A stretch of 64,000 nucleotides of DNA, taken from assembly GCA_023418575.1 (NCBI GenBank), contig JAEZZM010000043.1:6973-70972 (forward strand). The letters are read 5' to 3'. Below are positions 32,375-41,846 of this stretch, piece by piece; the stretch's first letter is position 1; each line of letters begins with the position of its first letter. Made by a program: the position numbers and the translations under genes. The notes below the pieces were generated by a model that had not been told where the DNA came from, made no database searches, and was given only the letters and a program-made list of their open reading frames with translations. The DNA is from Actinomycetes bacterium (GTDB lineage Bacteria > Actinomycetota > Coriobacteriia > Coriobacteriales > JAEZZM01).

Positions 32375-35186
32375 GCGAAACACTGAGCTTTTGCTTCTTT
32401 GCGGTGCAATACCTCCCGTGATCTTGCTGTATGCCATGTTTGTCTTAAACACAGGAGCAAGCGTTAATTTTCAAACACTCATTGTGCCCATAGGACTTGC
32501 ACTTGCCTTTGCAGTTGCACACGTAGCTGTACGCTTTTTGGCTCCCCAAGCAGATCCTGCACTCTTACCTTTGGTCTTTGCACTCTCTGGTATTGGCATA
32601 ACCTTTGTTACAAGACTAGCCCCGCAACTTGCCATACGTCAGGTGGCCTGGCTCTTTCTTTCTATTGCTGCCATGATAGTAGTGCTTTTACTTATACGCA
32701 GCATAGAGAGTCTCTCAAAATATCGCTATTCCATTATGGCTTTTGGTCTTATTTTGCTTATTTCACCTGTCTTTATTGGTGTGGAGCGTTGGGGATCAAA
32801 GCTTTGGATTGATGTTGGCAGCCTCTTTTCATTTCAGCCTGGTGAGCTTGCTAAGCCCCTTATCGTTCTCTTTTTGGCTGCCTACTTATCAGCCAACCGA
32901 GAACTTTTAGCTATTTCTGAACGCAGCATCTTGGGCTTTAAGATTCCGCAGTTAAGAACCTTAATCCCCATAGTGCTCATGTGGCTTATTTCCTTAATCA
33001 TTGTAGTATTTGAAAGAGATTTGGGCTCTGCTCTGCTTTTCTTTGGTCTCTTTTTGCTCATGATTTATACCGCCACAGGCCGTTTTGACTATACCTTGAT
33101 TGGCATTTTGCTTTTGGCTTTTGGTGCCTGGTGTGCATACCACATCTTTGGGCATGTTAAAACCCGTTTTGATATTTGGCTTGATCCCTTCTTGGACCCC
33201 TCAAATAAGGGTCTGCAAATTGTGCAATCACTCTATTCTTTAGCAGACGGCGGGCTTATCGGCACTGGTATTGGCAGGGGTATGCCAACAAAAATCCCCG
33301 TTGTTGAAAGTGACTTTATCTTCTCGGCTATTGGAGAAGAAATGGGGCTTTTGGGGGGAGCTGCCGTCATCCTGCTTTACATTCTTTTTGCTGTGCGAGG
33401 CTTTTTAACAGCTTCACGTGCAAAATCTGATATGGCAGCCTTTAGTGCGGTAGGTCTTACCAGCGCCATCTCTTTACAAGCCTTTATCATTATTGGTGGC
33501 GTTACCAGGCTTATTCCCCTCACTGGTATTACCTTGCCCTTTATGAGTCAGGGAGGAACCTCTCTTTTATCAAGCTTTATGATTGTAGCCATCCTGCTAC
33601 GCTGCGGTGATTCTGCTACCGGTCATGAAACTGAGCTCTCTGGTGACGGCATTGGTGATATCCAAGTTGGCGATAAGATCAAGCCTTCTGCCTCCCATAG
33701 CATTAAGCTTAAAGATCGTTTTAATACACCAGAATCAGGTGTTTTGGGCCGCATTGCTTTGGGGCGTCGTCTCACCATGATTTTGAGCTTTTTTACCCTT
33801 TGCTTTGCCCTTCTTATTGGCAACCTTACCTATATTCAGGTTATCAAAGCCTCTGAATATAAGAGCATGCCGGGCAATAATCACACTATAGCTCGAGCAA
33901 GTTTTATTGAGCGTGGATCTATTTTAAGTGCTGATGGCCTAAGCTTAGCAGAGTCTGTTCAGCAAGAAGATGGCAGCTACAAGAGAAGCTACCCTCAGGG
34001 TGATCTTGCCTCTCATGTATTGGGCTATGTTTCCACACGTTTTGGAACCAGTGGTATAGAGGCAAATCAAAATGAGGTCTTAACTGGTAGAGCTTCATAT
34101 GCAAATCTTACTGATGCTCTAGAAGCCCTATCAGGGCGCACCCCTCCAGGAAATGACGTAGTCTTGACGCTTAACTCTCAGGTGCAACGAGCAGCCCAGC
34201 GCGCTCTTGCTGGTGTGAAGGGTGCTGTTGTTGTCATGGATCCTCGCAATGGTGCGGTACTTGCTATGGCAAGTTCTCCCACTTATGAGGCAGATAATAT
34301 TGCAGAGATTTTAGACTCTGGTGATAGCAGTAATGACTCATTATTTAATCGTGCAACTAATGCACTCTATGCTCCCGGATCAACCTTTAAGGTTGTAACC
34401 CTTGCTGCAGCTCTTGATAGTGGCACTGCAAGTTTAGACAGCCGCTATGATGGTTCAGGGCCTATGGATATTGGTGGAGCAAAAGTAAGCAACTTTGGTG
34501 GAGCCTCATATGGTCGTGTTGATTTAAAAACAGCTACCGCTAAATCTATCAACACCGTCTTTGGACAGCTAGCAGTCCAACTTGGTCCTGAAAAATTGGT
34601 AGATTATGCTCATAAATTTGGTTATGGCAACCAGGTGGGTAGTGGCTTTACCGCCAAATCCTCCCTTATGCCGCTCCCAAAAGAAATGAGTGTATGGGAA
34701 ACAGCTTGGGCGGGATGTGGACAGCCTGTTGGCCAGCATGAAAGCCCTGCAGGTCCACAAACCACCATGGTACAAAACTGCATAGTAGCAGCAACCATAG
34801 CCAATGGTGGTATAGCCATGGAGCCTTATTTGGTTGATAAGATCTTATCGCCTGAAGGAGAAATCATTTCTACTAACTCACCACGCACCTTGGGCAAGGT
34901 TATTTCTGCAAGCACAGCTGAGCAGGTTAGAAGCGCTCTTAAGGATGTAGTTGATGAGGGTACGGGTAAAAAGGCCCAAGTTAGAGGAGTTGAAGTAGCA
35001 GGTAAGACAGGTACTGCACAAACCAGCAAAAAAACGCCTGACTCACTCTTTATTGGCTTTGCTCCCTATGAGAGGCCCAGCGTGGCTATATCAGTCATTG
35101 TAGAAGAAGCAAAAGATAGAACTGGTGCAAGTGTGGCTGCACAGGTATTGCGCGCCGCCCTTATCGCCCAGGGTGTTATTCAGTAA
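32367..35186 (+). CDS. FtsW/RodA glycosyltransferase - penicillin-binding protein fusion
   Basis: A 939-residue fusion of a SEDS peptidoglycan polymerase (about 1-420, roughly ten membrane helices) with a class B penicillin-binding transpeptidase. The PBP has its own membrane helix (about 470-492) and active-site motifs Ser672-T-F-Lys, S727-I-N and Lys880-T-G. In most actinobacteria these are separate rodA and pbpA genes in the same operon position. The fusion forces 1:1 stoichiometry of polymerase and cross-linker. Flanked by PP2C and PknB genes; ATG overlaps the phosphatase stop. The fused form is known to me from Coriobacteriia annotations, which fits the taxonomy. Confidence 0.93.
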   Translation: MTKRNTELLLLCGAIPPVILLYAMFVLNTGASVNFQTLIVPIGLALAFAVAHVAVRFLAPQADPALLPLVFALSGIGITFVTRLAPQLAIRQVAWLFLSIAAMIVVLLLIRSIESLSKYRYSIMAFGLILLISPVFIGVERWGSKLWIDVGSLFSFQPGELAKPLIVLFLAAYLSANRELLAISERSILGFKIPQLRTLIPIVLMWLISLIIVVFERDLGSALLFFGLFLLMIYTATGRFDYTLIGILLLAFGAWCAYHIFGHVKTRFDIWLDPFLDPSNKGLQIVQSLYSLADGGLIGTGIGRGMPTKIPVVESDFIFSAIGEEMGLLGGAAVILLYILFAVRGFLTASRAKSDMAAFSAVGLTSAISLQAFIIIGGVTRLIPLTGITLPFMSQGGTSLLSSFMIVAILLRCGDSATGHETELSGDGIGDIQVGDKIKPSASHSIKLKDRFNTPESGVLGRIALGRRLTMILSFFTLCFALLIGNLTYIQVIKASEYKSMPGNNHTIARASFIERGSILSADGLSLAESVQQEDGSYKRSYPQGDLASHVLGYVSTRFGTSGIEANQNEVLTGRASYANLTDALEALSGRTPPGNDVVLTLNSQVQRAAQRALAGVKGAVVVMDPRNGAVLAMASSPTYEADNIAEILDSGDSSNDSLFNRATNALYAPGSTFKVVTLAAALDSGTASLDSRYDGSGPMDIGGAKVSNFGGASYGRVDLKTATAKSINTVFGQLAVQLGPEKLVDYAHKFGYGNQVGSGFTAKSSLMPLPKEMSVWETAWAGCGQPVGQHESPAGPQTTMVQNCIVAATIANGGIAMEPYLVDKILSPEGEIISTNSPRTLGKVISASTAEQVRSALKDVVDEGTGKKAQVRGVEVAGKTGTAQTSKKTPDSLFIGFAPYERPSVAISVIVEEAKDRTGASVAAQVLRAALIAQGVIQ

Positions 35187-35201
35187 TAGGAGAGACGATA
35201 C

Positions 35202-37199
35202 ATGATGATTGAGGGACGTGTCCTGGGAGGACGCTACCAAATTCAAGATAAAATTGGGTCAGGAGGTATGGCCGCTGTTTTTAGAGGCATTGATAATGTC
35301 TTAGGCAGAACCGTTGCCATAAAAGTAATGCTGCCTCAGTATGCATCTGATCCTACCTTTGCTGCGCGCTTTAGGCAGGAGGCTCAAGCTGCAGCAGCCC
35401 TCACAAGCCCTTATATTGTAAGTGTCTATGACTGGGGTCAAGACGGAGATACCTACTACATTGTTATGGAGTATATCCGAGGCACTGATCTAAAAAGTGG
35501 TATTAGAACACACGGGGCCCTAGCTCCTCGCAAGGTAGCTCAAATTGGAGCTCAGGTTTGTGCTGCTTTAAGCGTTGCTCATAAGCATGAGATTATCCAC
35601 CGTGATATTAAGCCGCAAAATATCATGATTCAGCCTGATGGCACGGCAAAGGTCATGGATTTTGGTATTGCACGTGCAAAGAATTCGCATCTCACACAAA
35701 CCAATTCTGTACTTGGTACTGCTCACTACGTCTCTCCAGAGCAAACACAAGGAAAAGAATTAGGTGCTGAAAGTGATCTATATTCTTTGGGCGTTGTGAT
35801 GTATGAAGCTGTCACAGGGCAGGTTCCCTTTGATGGTGATGAGGCTATAACCGTTGCCTTAAAGCATGTAAACGAAAAGCCCGTGGCACCTTCTGAGCGT
35901 AACTCAAAAGTTGATGATGAATTTGAGGCCATCATCTTAAAATGCATGCAAAAAGATCCAAGCACGCGTTTTCATAGTGCTGATGAATTAAGGCGTGTAC
36001 TTAATAACTATATTGCCGGAAGACCCACCGGCATCTTAAGTGCAAGCCAGGCTCCTACAACCGTTTTAGCTCCTGGAACCAGCGCTATTCCCGCTGAATC
36101 TACACGTGTTATGCCTTCGCGTCCCCAAGCTAACCGTGTTGGCATGGGAGGGGCAGCTCACAGCACTGCTCATATTTATGACACCTATAACTATACCGGA
36201 GAAATTAAACGCAAGCCTGTATGGCCCATTATTGTAGGCGCTTTGGCTGCCATAGTAGTTATTGCATTAGCAGTGGTATTTCTCTTACAACAATCCAGCA
36301 GGTCCCTTAAAACGGTGCCAAACCTTATTGGTTATGATGAGATAGCTGCTACAAAAGCTATAGAGCAGGCAGGCTTTGTTAAGGGTGATGTTTCAAGCAG
36401 CTATAGTAACACGGCAAAAAGTGGTACGGTTATTGATCAGGATCCAGATCAAGGAATAGAACGAGCCACTAATACAAAGATAAACATTGTTCTCTCAAAA
36501 GGCCCAGCTCCCAAAGAATCTGTTCTCATCCCCAATATTGTAGAAATGGACCAGGTGCAGGCCGAGAAAACCTTGCGTGAAAAGAAGCTGGTACCAGTTG
36601 GTGGTGGCACCGCCTATGACGATAAGGTCCCCGCTGGAAAAATCATTAGCCAAAATCCCGTTGCTGGATCTAAGGCTGTTGAAGGTGACCAGGTAAGCTA
36701 TATAATCTCCCTGGGTACTGAAAATAAGAATATCCCCAATGTGGTGGGTAAAAAACTTGATGATGCAAAATCTGAGCTTGAAGCTGCTGGTTTTAAGGTG
36801 GAGAGCAAGGAAGATTATTCTTACCAGGTAGAAGCTGGAAGAGTTATCTCTCAAAGTCCAGAATCTGGCTCAACAGCTGCTAAGGACTCTGTAGTTAAAC
36901 TAGTAGTCTCTAAAGGCGGAGCAGAAGTTGCTACGCCCAATGTGGTAGGCATGAGCAAAGATCGGGCAGTTGCCGCTCTACATGATGCAGGTTTTAAAGT
37001 TAGTGTAGAAGAAAGCGTCTTTGGCTCAAGTGGAAAGGTAATCTCTCAAGAGCCGCGCGCTGGTGAAAGCATTAAACCTGGTAGCAAGATTACTATCACC
37101 GTAGAAGCTGGGCCTTATGGTTCTTCAGGAGGATCTGGAGGAGACAGCTCAGCAAGCTCATCTTCGGGATCTGGAAATGGTGGAGGATTTGGAAATTAA
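35202..37199 (+). CDS. pknB: PASTA-domain Ser/Thr kinase (PknB-like)
   Basis: A 665-residue transmembrane kinase sensing peptidoglycan. The kinase domain (about 12-270) has Lys41 (TVAIK), Asp135 in 'HRDIKPQN' and DFG at 153-155, so it is a standard RD kinase. One membrane helix (about 341-362) is followed by four PASTA repeats, each beginning with a 'PN(L/I/V)V/I' step, that bind muropeptides or lipid II. It ends in a Gly/Ser-rich tail. Start ATG 35202 has TAGGAG. The last gene of the operon; its 3' end overlaps a convergent gene by 42 bp. Confidence 0.95.
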   Translation: MMIEGRVLGGRYQIQDKIGSGGMAAVFRGIDNVLGRTVAIKVMLPQYASDPTFAARFRQEAQAAAALTSPYIVSVYDWGQDGDTYYIVMEYIRGTDLKSGIRTHGALAPRKVAQIGAQVCAALSVAHKHEIIHRDIKPQNIMIQPDGTAKVMDFGIARAKNSHLTQTNSVLGTAHYVSPEQTQGKELGAESDLYSLGVVMYEAVTGQVPFDGDEAITVALKHVNEKPVAPSERNSKVDDEFEAIILKCMQKDPSTRFHSADELRRVLNNYIAGRPTGILSASQAPTTVLAPGTSAIPAESTRVMPSRPQANRVGMGGAAHSTAHIYDTYNYTGEIKRKPVWPIIVGALAAIVVIALAVVFLLQQSSRSLKTVPNLIGYDEIAATKAIEQAGFVKGDVSSSYSNTAKSGTVIDQDPDQGIERATNTKINIVLSKGPAPKESVLIPNIVEMDQVQAEKTLREKKLVPVGGGTAYDDKVPAGKIISQNPVAGSKAVEGDQVSYIISLGTENKNIPNVVGKKLDDAKSELEAAGFKVESKEDYSYQVEAGRVISQSPESGSTAAKDSVVKLVVSKGGAEVATPNVVGMSKDRAVAALHDAGFKVSVEESVFGSSGKVISQEPRAGESIKPGSKITITVEAGPYGSSGGSGGDSSASSSSGSGNGGGFGN

Positions 37200-37583
37200 T
37201 CCAGCATACATAATTGTGAATAGTGATATAAGAATAAAGCACAGTAGATTAGCTGGATAAACCCGTTTTTCTGGATCTGCAATTAACAGCATATATACCA
37301 GCAAGCACAGAGAGCTCAACACCAGGGTGAGAGCTCTCTTTCTTTTTGTGAGCACAAGGGCTATTGAGAAAAGCAGCGCTATTAACGCCAAGATAAGAGC
37401 ACATAGATATATGTGCTCTATTTGCATGTAAGCTTGCAAGCTACGCTTAAATACCACTAGGCTGCGCGCCACACCCATGCGTATCTCAGTAAAATAATTC
37501 AAGGCAGCAAAGACAAGAAGCGTAAGAAAAAGCAGCGTTTTGATAAGATAGCCGGATGCTGTATAAAGATCTACTTTTTCCAT
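37158..37583 (-). CDS. Small four-helix membrane protein
   Basis: A 141-residue hydrophobic protein with about four membrane helices and basic ends; not recognised. Its Shine-Dalgarno is poor ('AAAAAGCAGCT' before the ATG). It overlaps the pknB end by 42 bp tail to tail and lies 27 bp downstream of the rhodanese lipoprotein gene on the same strand, so it is probably cotranscribed with it. Possibly a partner of the rhodanese, unproven. Confidence 0.62.
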   Translation of the reverse strand: MEKVDLYTASGYLIKTLLFLTLLVFAALNYFTEIRMGVARSLVVFKRSLQAYMQIEHIYLCALILALIALLFSIALVLTKRKRALTLVLSSLCLLVYMLLIADPEKRVYPANLLCFILISLFTIMYAGLISKSSTISRSRR

Positions 37584-37610
37584 AGCTGCTTTTTCATACC
37601 TTTAAGCCAT

Positions 37611-38738
37611 TTACTTCTTAGGCTTTGCTTTATCAGTGCTCAAAGCTTCAACAGTGGTTTCTTGAATGCTTCCAGTCTTAGGATCACCAAGCTGAACCTT
37701 GTTTTGAGGACCCATTTGCCACTGGAACCAGCCGCCATCATAAATACTTACATTTTTTAGACCATTTTGATAGGCGATAAGGAAGGGGATGCTGGCTCTC
37801 CATCCAGTTCCACAATAAAATGAGATCTCATTATTATGAATATCTGCACCATATTCCTTAAGATAGTTATTTACTTTCTCAAGATTAACTGCAGTACCAT
37901 CTGGATTGGCATAACTTCCATCATCAGTATCATGTCCCCAAATAGCACCCAAAGGTTCACCTGCACGATCAATGTAGGTATATCCAGAAGTATTGCCCAA
38001 AAATTCCTCATGACTTCTAATTGAGACAAGCTTAAAGTTTTTATCTTGCGCTAGTTTATCTTTAACCTGATCAATGCTTAAGAAGAATTCTGGATGTGCA
38101 GGAACAGTAGTCCCAAAGCTCTTTGCTGGTTTTGCTTCGTTGCGGCTAGTCTCAACCGGATAAGAAGCCTTAAGCCATGCATCATAGCCGCCATCAAGCA
38201 CCTTTACATTTTCAACACCAGCCCAAAGTAGTGCTACTGCTGCACGCTCATCTCCAGAGAACACGGCGTTTTCTCCATAGCACACAACGGTGGTGTCCTT
38301 AGTAATACCAAGCTTCAATAAAAGCTCTTCAATCTCTTGTGGGCTTCTATAGTTCCACATTTCATCAGATTCAATAAGATCAGTATTTAAATGAAGAGCT
38401 CCTGGAATATGACTCTTGTTGTAGGTGGGACTTGCTGCCTCATCTCCCCAAGAAACCTCTAGAATGACATAATTGCTTGATTCAGGATATGCACCAGCAA
38501 TAAGATTATTAAGCCACTCGGAGCTGGCATAAACTTGTTGTCTATCTAAATTCTTTAAATCAGTAGCCTTAAATTGTGTTTGGCTCTGGCTCTGGCTTTG
38601 GCTCTGGCTTTGCGCTTGATCCGCAGTGGGATCTGATGTTTGAGCAGATTGTTGGCAAGCTGCAAGCGTAAGACTGCTAGCAAGTAAGGCCGTTAAAACG
38701 CAGCTTGCACAGAGTTTTTGAACTTTCTTAGTATTCAC
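37611..38738 (-). CDS. Exported tandem-rhodanese sulfurtransferase lipoprotein
   Basis: A 375-residue lipoprotein (lipobox LAAC near residue 28) with a short Ser/Gln repeat (QSQSQSQSQSQTQ) and two rhodanese domains. The first carries Cys in 'VVCYGENAVF', the second in 'FYCGTGWRAS', so both may be active. Such proteins transfer sulfur to cyanide or thiols; the physiological acceptor is unknown. GTG 38738 has a GGGGGAG Shine-Dalgarno. The Ser/Gln stretch corresponds to a tandem DNA repeat that could vary in length. Domain order matches TST/MST-type enzymes, but exported lipoprotein forms are less usual. Confidence 0.87.
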   Translation of the reverse strand: MNTKKVQKLCASCVLTALLASSLTLAACQQSAQTSDPTADQAQSQSQSQSQSQTQFKATDLKNLDRQQVYASSEWLNNLIAGAYPESSNYVILEVSWGDEAASPTYNKSHIPGALHLNTDLIESDEMWNYRSPQEIEELLLKLGITKDTTVVCYGENAVFSGDERAAVALLWAGVENVKVLDGGYDAWLKASYPVETSRNEAKPAKSFGTTVPAHPEFFLSIDQVKDKLAQDKNFKLVSIRSHEEFLGNTSGYTYIDRAGEPLGAIWGHDTDDGSYANPDGTAVNLEKVNNYLKEYGADIHNNEISFYCGTGWRASIPFLIAYQNGLKNVSIYDGGWFQWQMGPQNKVQLGDPKTGSIQETTVEALSTDKAKPKK

Positions 38739-38920
38739 GAAAGCTCCCCCTTTTTTAATAGTTCATGTGTCAAACATAAGGCTTATTTGCCACGCTTTTC
38801 ATCTTAGCTTGAGTATTGTGAAGCTATAAGAATGTCTCAATAGTATTTAGATTCTAAATACTGAAAAGCAATTATTTTTGCTTAGTATCTCTAGCAAGAG
38901 CACGTATAATAATGCTTAAC

Positions 38921-38953
38921 AAAAAAGCCAGCAGGCAAGATGCTTACTGGCTT
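38921..38953 (-). terminator. Terminator of tRNA-Arg
   Basis: AAGCCAG (38925-38931) pairs with CTGGCTT (38947-38953), followed on the minus strand by T6. It ends the tRNA-Arg transcript. The rest of 38739-38963 shows no further element I can support. Confidence 0.75.
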
Positions 38954-38963
38954 AATTATTATA

Positions 38964-39039
38964 TGGTGCCCCCGGGCCGATTCGAACGGCCGACACCCGC
39001 TTTAGGAGAGCGGTGCTCTATCCCCTGAGCTACGAAGGC
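38964..39039 (-). tRNA. tRNA-Arg (anticodon CCU)
   Basis: The minus strand folds with acceptor GCCTTCG/CGGGGGC (two G-U pairs), anticodon stem CCGCT/AGCGG with loop CTCCTAA (anticodon CCT, reading AGG), and T arm with TTCGAAT. CCA is encoded. The mismatch-tolerant acceptor is unusual but the fold is otherwise normal. Confidence 0.93.
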
Positions 39040-39140
39040 AGGCTAACTCATTATATAAGCTCAAAGCTCTTATCGCAAGTTATGCACACCTAGGCATGGG
39101 CCTCGATATTGGTAGATCTAGACTACTAAGGAGCAAGATT

Positions 39141-40496
39141 ATGACCCTATTACCAGCAGAACACTATCAACATATTAGTCCAGAGCGCGCTATTAGCTCA
39201 AAAAGTTATGAGCGCTATAACATTAAACGTGGATTAAGAAATGCGGATGGTACCGGTGTTTTAGCTGGTATTACCACCGTTTCTAATGTACATGGCTATG
39301 TAATGATAGATGATGAGCTACAGGCAGATGAAGGTAAGCTTACCATTAGAGGCTATGATCTGCATGAGCTGGTAAACAGGGCGCAGCAAGAAGAACGCTT
39401 TGGCTTTGAGGAGCTTGTTTATCTACTCTTATTTACCAAGCTTCCCAATGAACAAGAATTACATGAACTTTACAGCGCACTTGATTCAAAGCGAGACCTA
39501 CCTGACGGTTTTGTGCACTCTTTGCTTCTTACTGCCCCCTCAAATAACACCATGAATATGATGGCGCGCTCCATTTTAAATCTTTATGCCTATGATGAGC
39601 ATCCCGACAGCTTTTCACTGGAGCATGAAATTGACACGGCCTTATCGCTCATTTCAAGATTACCGCGCATTGCCCCCTTATCATATTATGCTCATCGCCA
39701 TGCAAAAAAAGAGGGCGAGATGATCTGGCATCCTGCAAAAGATGGTCTCTCAACTGCTGAAACTATTTTGTACATGCTACGAGAAGATAAAGAGTGGAGC
39801 CCTCAAGAGGCGCGTATGCTTGACGTTTTGCTCATGGTGCATGCTGAGCATGGTGGCGGTAACAACTCAAGCTTTACCTGTAGATGTCTATCCTCATCTG
39901 GTACTGACCCTTATTCTGCCTATGCTGGAGCTATAGGATCGCTTAAAGGGCCCAAGCATGGTGGAGCTAACTTGCAGGTATTAAAAATGACTCAAGATCT
40001 TATGGACTCTCTTGATGATTGGACTAAGCCCAAAAACGTACAGGGCTATCTTAAGAAGCTCCTAGCAAAGGAAGCTTTTGATAGAAGCGGTCTTATCTAT
40101 GGCATGGGTCACGCCGTCTATACCTTATCAGATCCTAGGACCGTTATTTGCAAAGACTACGCCTCAAAACTAGCCCAAGAGCTTGGAGGGATATGGCTTG
40201 ATCGCTATAAGCTATTGGAGTGTATTGAAGATGAAGCCAAAGAGCTTATCATGCAAAAACGTGAGGGCGATAAACCCGTCTGCGCAAATATAGATTTATA
40301 TTCAGGGCTTATATATGAAATGCTCCAGATTCCTCATGAGCTCTTTACTCCCCTGTTTGCTATGGCGCGCCTGGCAGGCTGGTCGGCGCATCGTTTTGAA
40401 GAGCTCATGTTTAGCAAGCGCATCATAAGGCCAGGCTACAAAAGCATAGTTAAATCCCAGCCTTATATTGCACTCAAAGAGCGTGATCAGCAGTAG
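39141..40496 (+). CDS. Citrate synthase
   Basis: A roughly 451-residue citrate synthase (GltA/CitZ superfamily) condensing oxaloacetate and acetyl-CoA. Catalytic residues appear as His in 'HAEHGGGNNSS' and in 'GPKHGGANL', and the 'GMGHAVYTLSDPR' motif carries a further active-site His and Asp. A frame from ATG 39096 lacks a Shine-Dalgarno; ATG 39141 has AAGGAG with 7-nt spacing. It stands alone with no other TCA gene near it, so it may serve glutamate synthesis in an incomplete cycle (inference). Confidence 0.93.
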   Translation: MTLLPAEHYQHISPERAISSKSYERYNIKRGLRNADGTGVLAGITTVSNVHGYVMIDDELQADEGKLTIRGYDLHELVNRAQQEERFGFEELVYLLLFTKLPNEQELHELYSALDSKRDLPDGFVHSLLLTAPSNNTMNMMARSILNLYAYDEHPDSFSLEHEIDTALSLISRLPRIAPLSYYAHRHAKKEGEMIWHPAKDGLSTAETILYMLREDKEWSPQEARMLDVLLMVHAEHGGGNNSSFTCRCLSSSGTDPYSAYAGAIGSLKGPKHGGANLQVLKMTQDLMDSLDDWTKPKNVQGYLKKLLAKEAFDRSGLIYGMGHAVYTLSDPRTVICKDYASKLAQELGGIWLDRYKLLECIEDEAKELIMQKREGDKPVCANIDLYSGLIYEMLQIPHELFTPLFAMARLAGWSAHRFEELMFSKRIIRPGYKSIVKSQPYIALKERDQQ

Positions 40497-40596
40497 TGCT
40501 TAGGGGGGCGTTCAAGGACCGGCTAAACCTTACAAGGCAATTTAATGACACTAGAGCAGTGCCTCAAGGCTGCAGGCGCTCAAGGCAAGAGACCCG

Positions 40597-41646
40597 CTAC
40601 TGCTCTTCTCGCCCTATCTCACGCTTTTGCTGAACCTCATAGCTGCGACCTGTAAGTTTAGAGTAAAGACGCCCGTCATCTAAGATGTTAAATAATGAAT
40701 CAATTTTGTTTTCGTCTGTGTATGGAAAGCGCAGTTTAAGACCCTCTTCTTGGCTGCGCTCAAAGACGTAGCCCCAAGCTTCTTCTTCATTAGCTTGGGC
40801 AAAACGCTCCATAAAAGCGCTTGTTTTATAAAGCGCTTCATCATTTTTCTTAAGTTTAGTTAGCTTCCGACGCAATTTTTTGGGGTTTTCAGTAAGCATA
40901 TCAATTAACATGCCTTCAGACTCACTAAATATTGCATCAGCAATTTCCCTAAAAGCCTCATCTGTCTGCTCATACATCTTGGAAGTAAAACGAGTTGCCT
41001 GCTCAAAGTAAAACTTGTTAAAAATAAACAACTTGGTATCAACAAGAAGAAAGTCTATATCCTCATCAAACTCAAAATAAGACTTTTTTGCTGCCTTAAG
41101 TTTTCCCTCTTCAAAATAGACACCAACCGTTGGGAAATGATCTTCTTTAATTCTCTTTGCAAGACGTCTAGGGAAAATTTTTCTACCATGGACACAAAAG
41201 AGCTTTTGCCCGTCAAGCTCAAAATCATGTTCCACCAGATAAAAGCTTCCTTTTCGAGCCTCATCAATGTCCTTGGTGATTTCATAATCATTTCTCTTAA
41301 TTCGCTTAATAAGATCATTAAAGATTTCATTATGCTCTTCAAGATCAATAAACATGACCGAGGTTTTGCCATCTGCTAGATAATCATATGCACGCAAATC
41401 TCTTAATGACACTGCCGCTATCTTATCTTTCAAGCTTTGCGATAAGAACTGCCCCACATCTAAAGCATCTTGTTGCAACTGATAAATTTGGCTGCCTGCT
41501 TCTATTGAAAACTCTTCACCATCTTCTGCTTCATCATCTTGTGAGGAGCTTTTCAAACTCATATCCACAAGATACACCTGTGCATTCCAGAGTTTTTCAC
41601 TTGAAGAAAGTTCTAATAATTTTGACCAGATTACCCGTGCTTCCAA
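40597..41646 (-). CDS. Possible DUF4868/KwaB-like protein
   Basis: A 349-residue soluble protein with a central region of alternating beta strands ('DIDFLLVDTKLFIFNKFYFEQ') and a charged helical C-terminal third. This pattern and the hydrophobic/aromatic 'iyifN...FE' step resemble DUF4868, the family of KwaB in the Kiwa phage-defence system. No KwaA-type membrane protein lies beside it: neighbours are citrate synthase and a surface protein. A TTG start at 41646 has AGGA 6 nt upstream. The family call comes from memory of motif style, so an unrelated hypothetical protein is quite possible. Confidence 0.5.
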   Translation of the reverse strand: MEARVIWSKLLELSSSEKLWNAQVYLVDMSLKSSSQDDEAEDGEEFSIEAGSQIYQLQQDALDVGQFLSQSLKDKIAAVSLRDLRAYDYLADGKTSVMFIDLEEHNEIFNDLIKRIKRNDYEITKDIDEARKGSFYLVEHDFELDGQKLFCVHGRKIFPRRLAKRIKEDHFPTVGVYFEEGKLKAAKKSYFEFDEDIDFLLVDTKLFIFNKFYFEQATRFTSKMYEQTDEAFREIADAIFSESEGMLIDMLTENPKKLRRKLTKLKKNDEALYKTSAFMERFAQANEEEAWGYVFERSQEEGLKLRFPYTDENKIDSLFNILDDGRLYSKLTGRSYEVQQKREIGREEQ

Positions 41647-41762
41647 GCCTTTTCCTCTCTTGTCTCATCATCTTATGTAGTTAGCTATTATATCTTAGTC
41701 CTCTTTTTGAGCTAAAGATTGATGAAACAAAGCAATTAAAAAACTTGAGCCCCTTAGTATAG

Positions 41763-41804
41763 TAAAAATAAAACTCCCCCCAGCTCTTATATGCCAGGAG
41801 GAGT
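41763..41804 (-). terminator. Terminator of the surface-protein gene
   Basis: ACTCC (41773-41777) and GGAGT (41800-41804), extended by CC/GG pairs, form a stem followed on the minus strand by TTTTATTTTTA. It lies 43 bp past the surface-protein stop codon. Confidence 0.7.
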
Positions 41805-41846
41805 ATATGTATCCGATAAAAACGGGTGTGTATTACTTAGTTGTCA

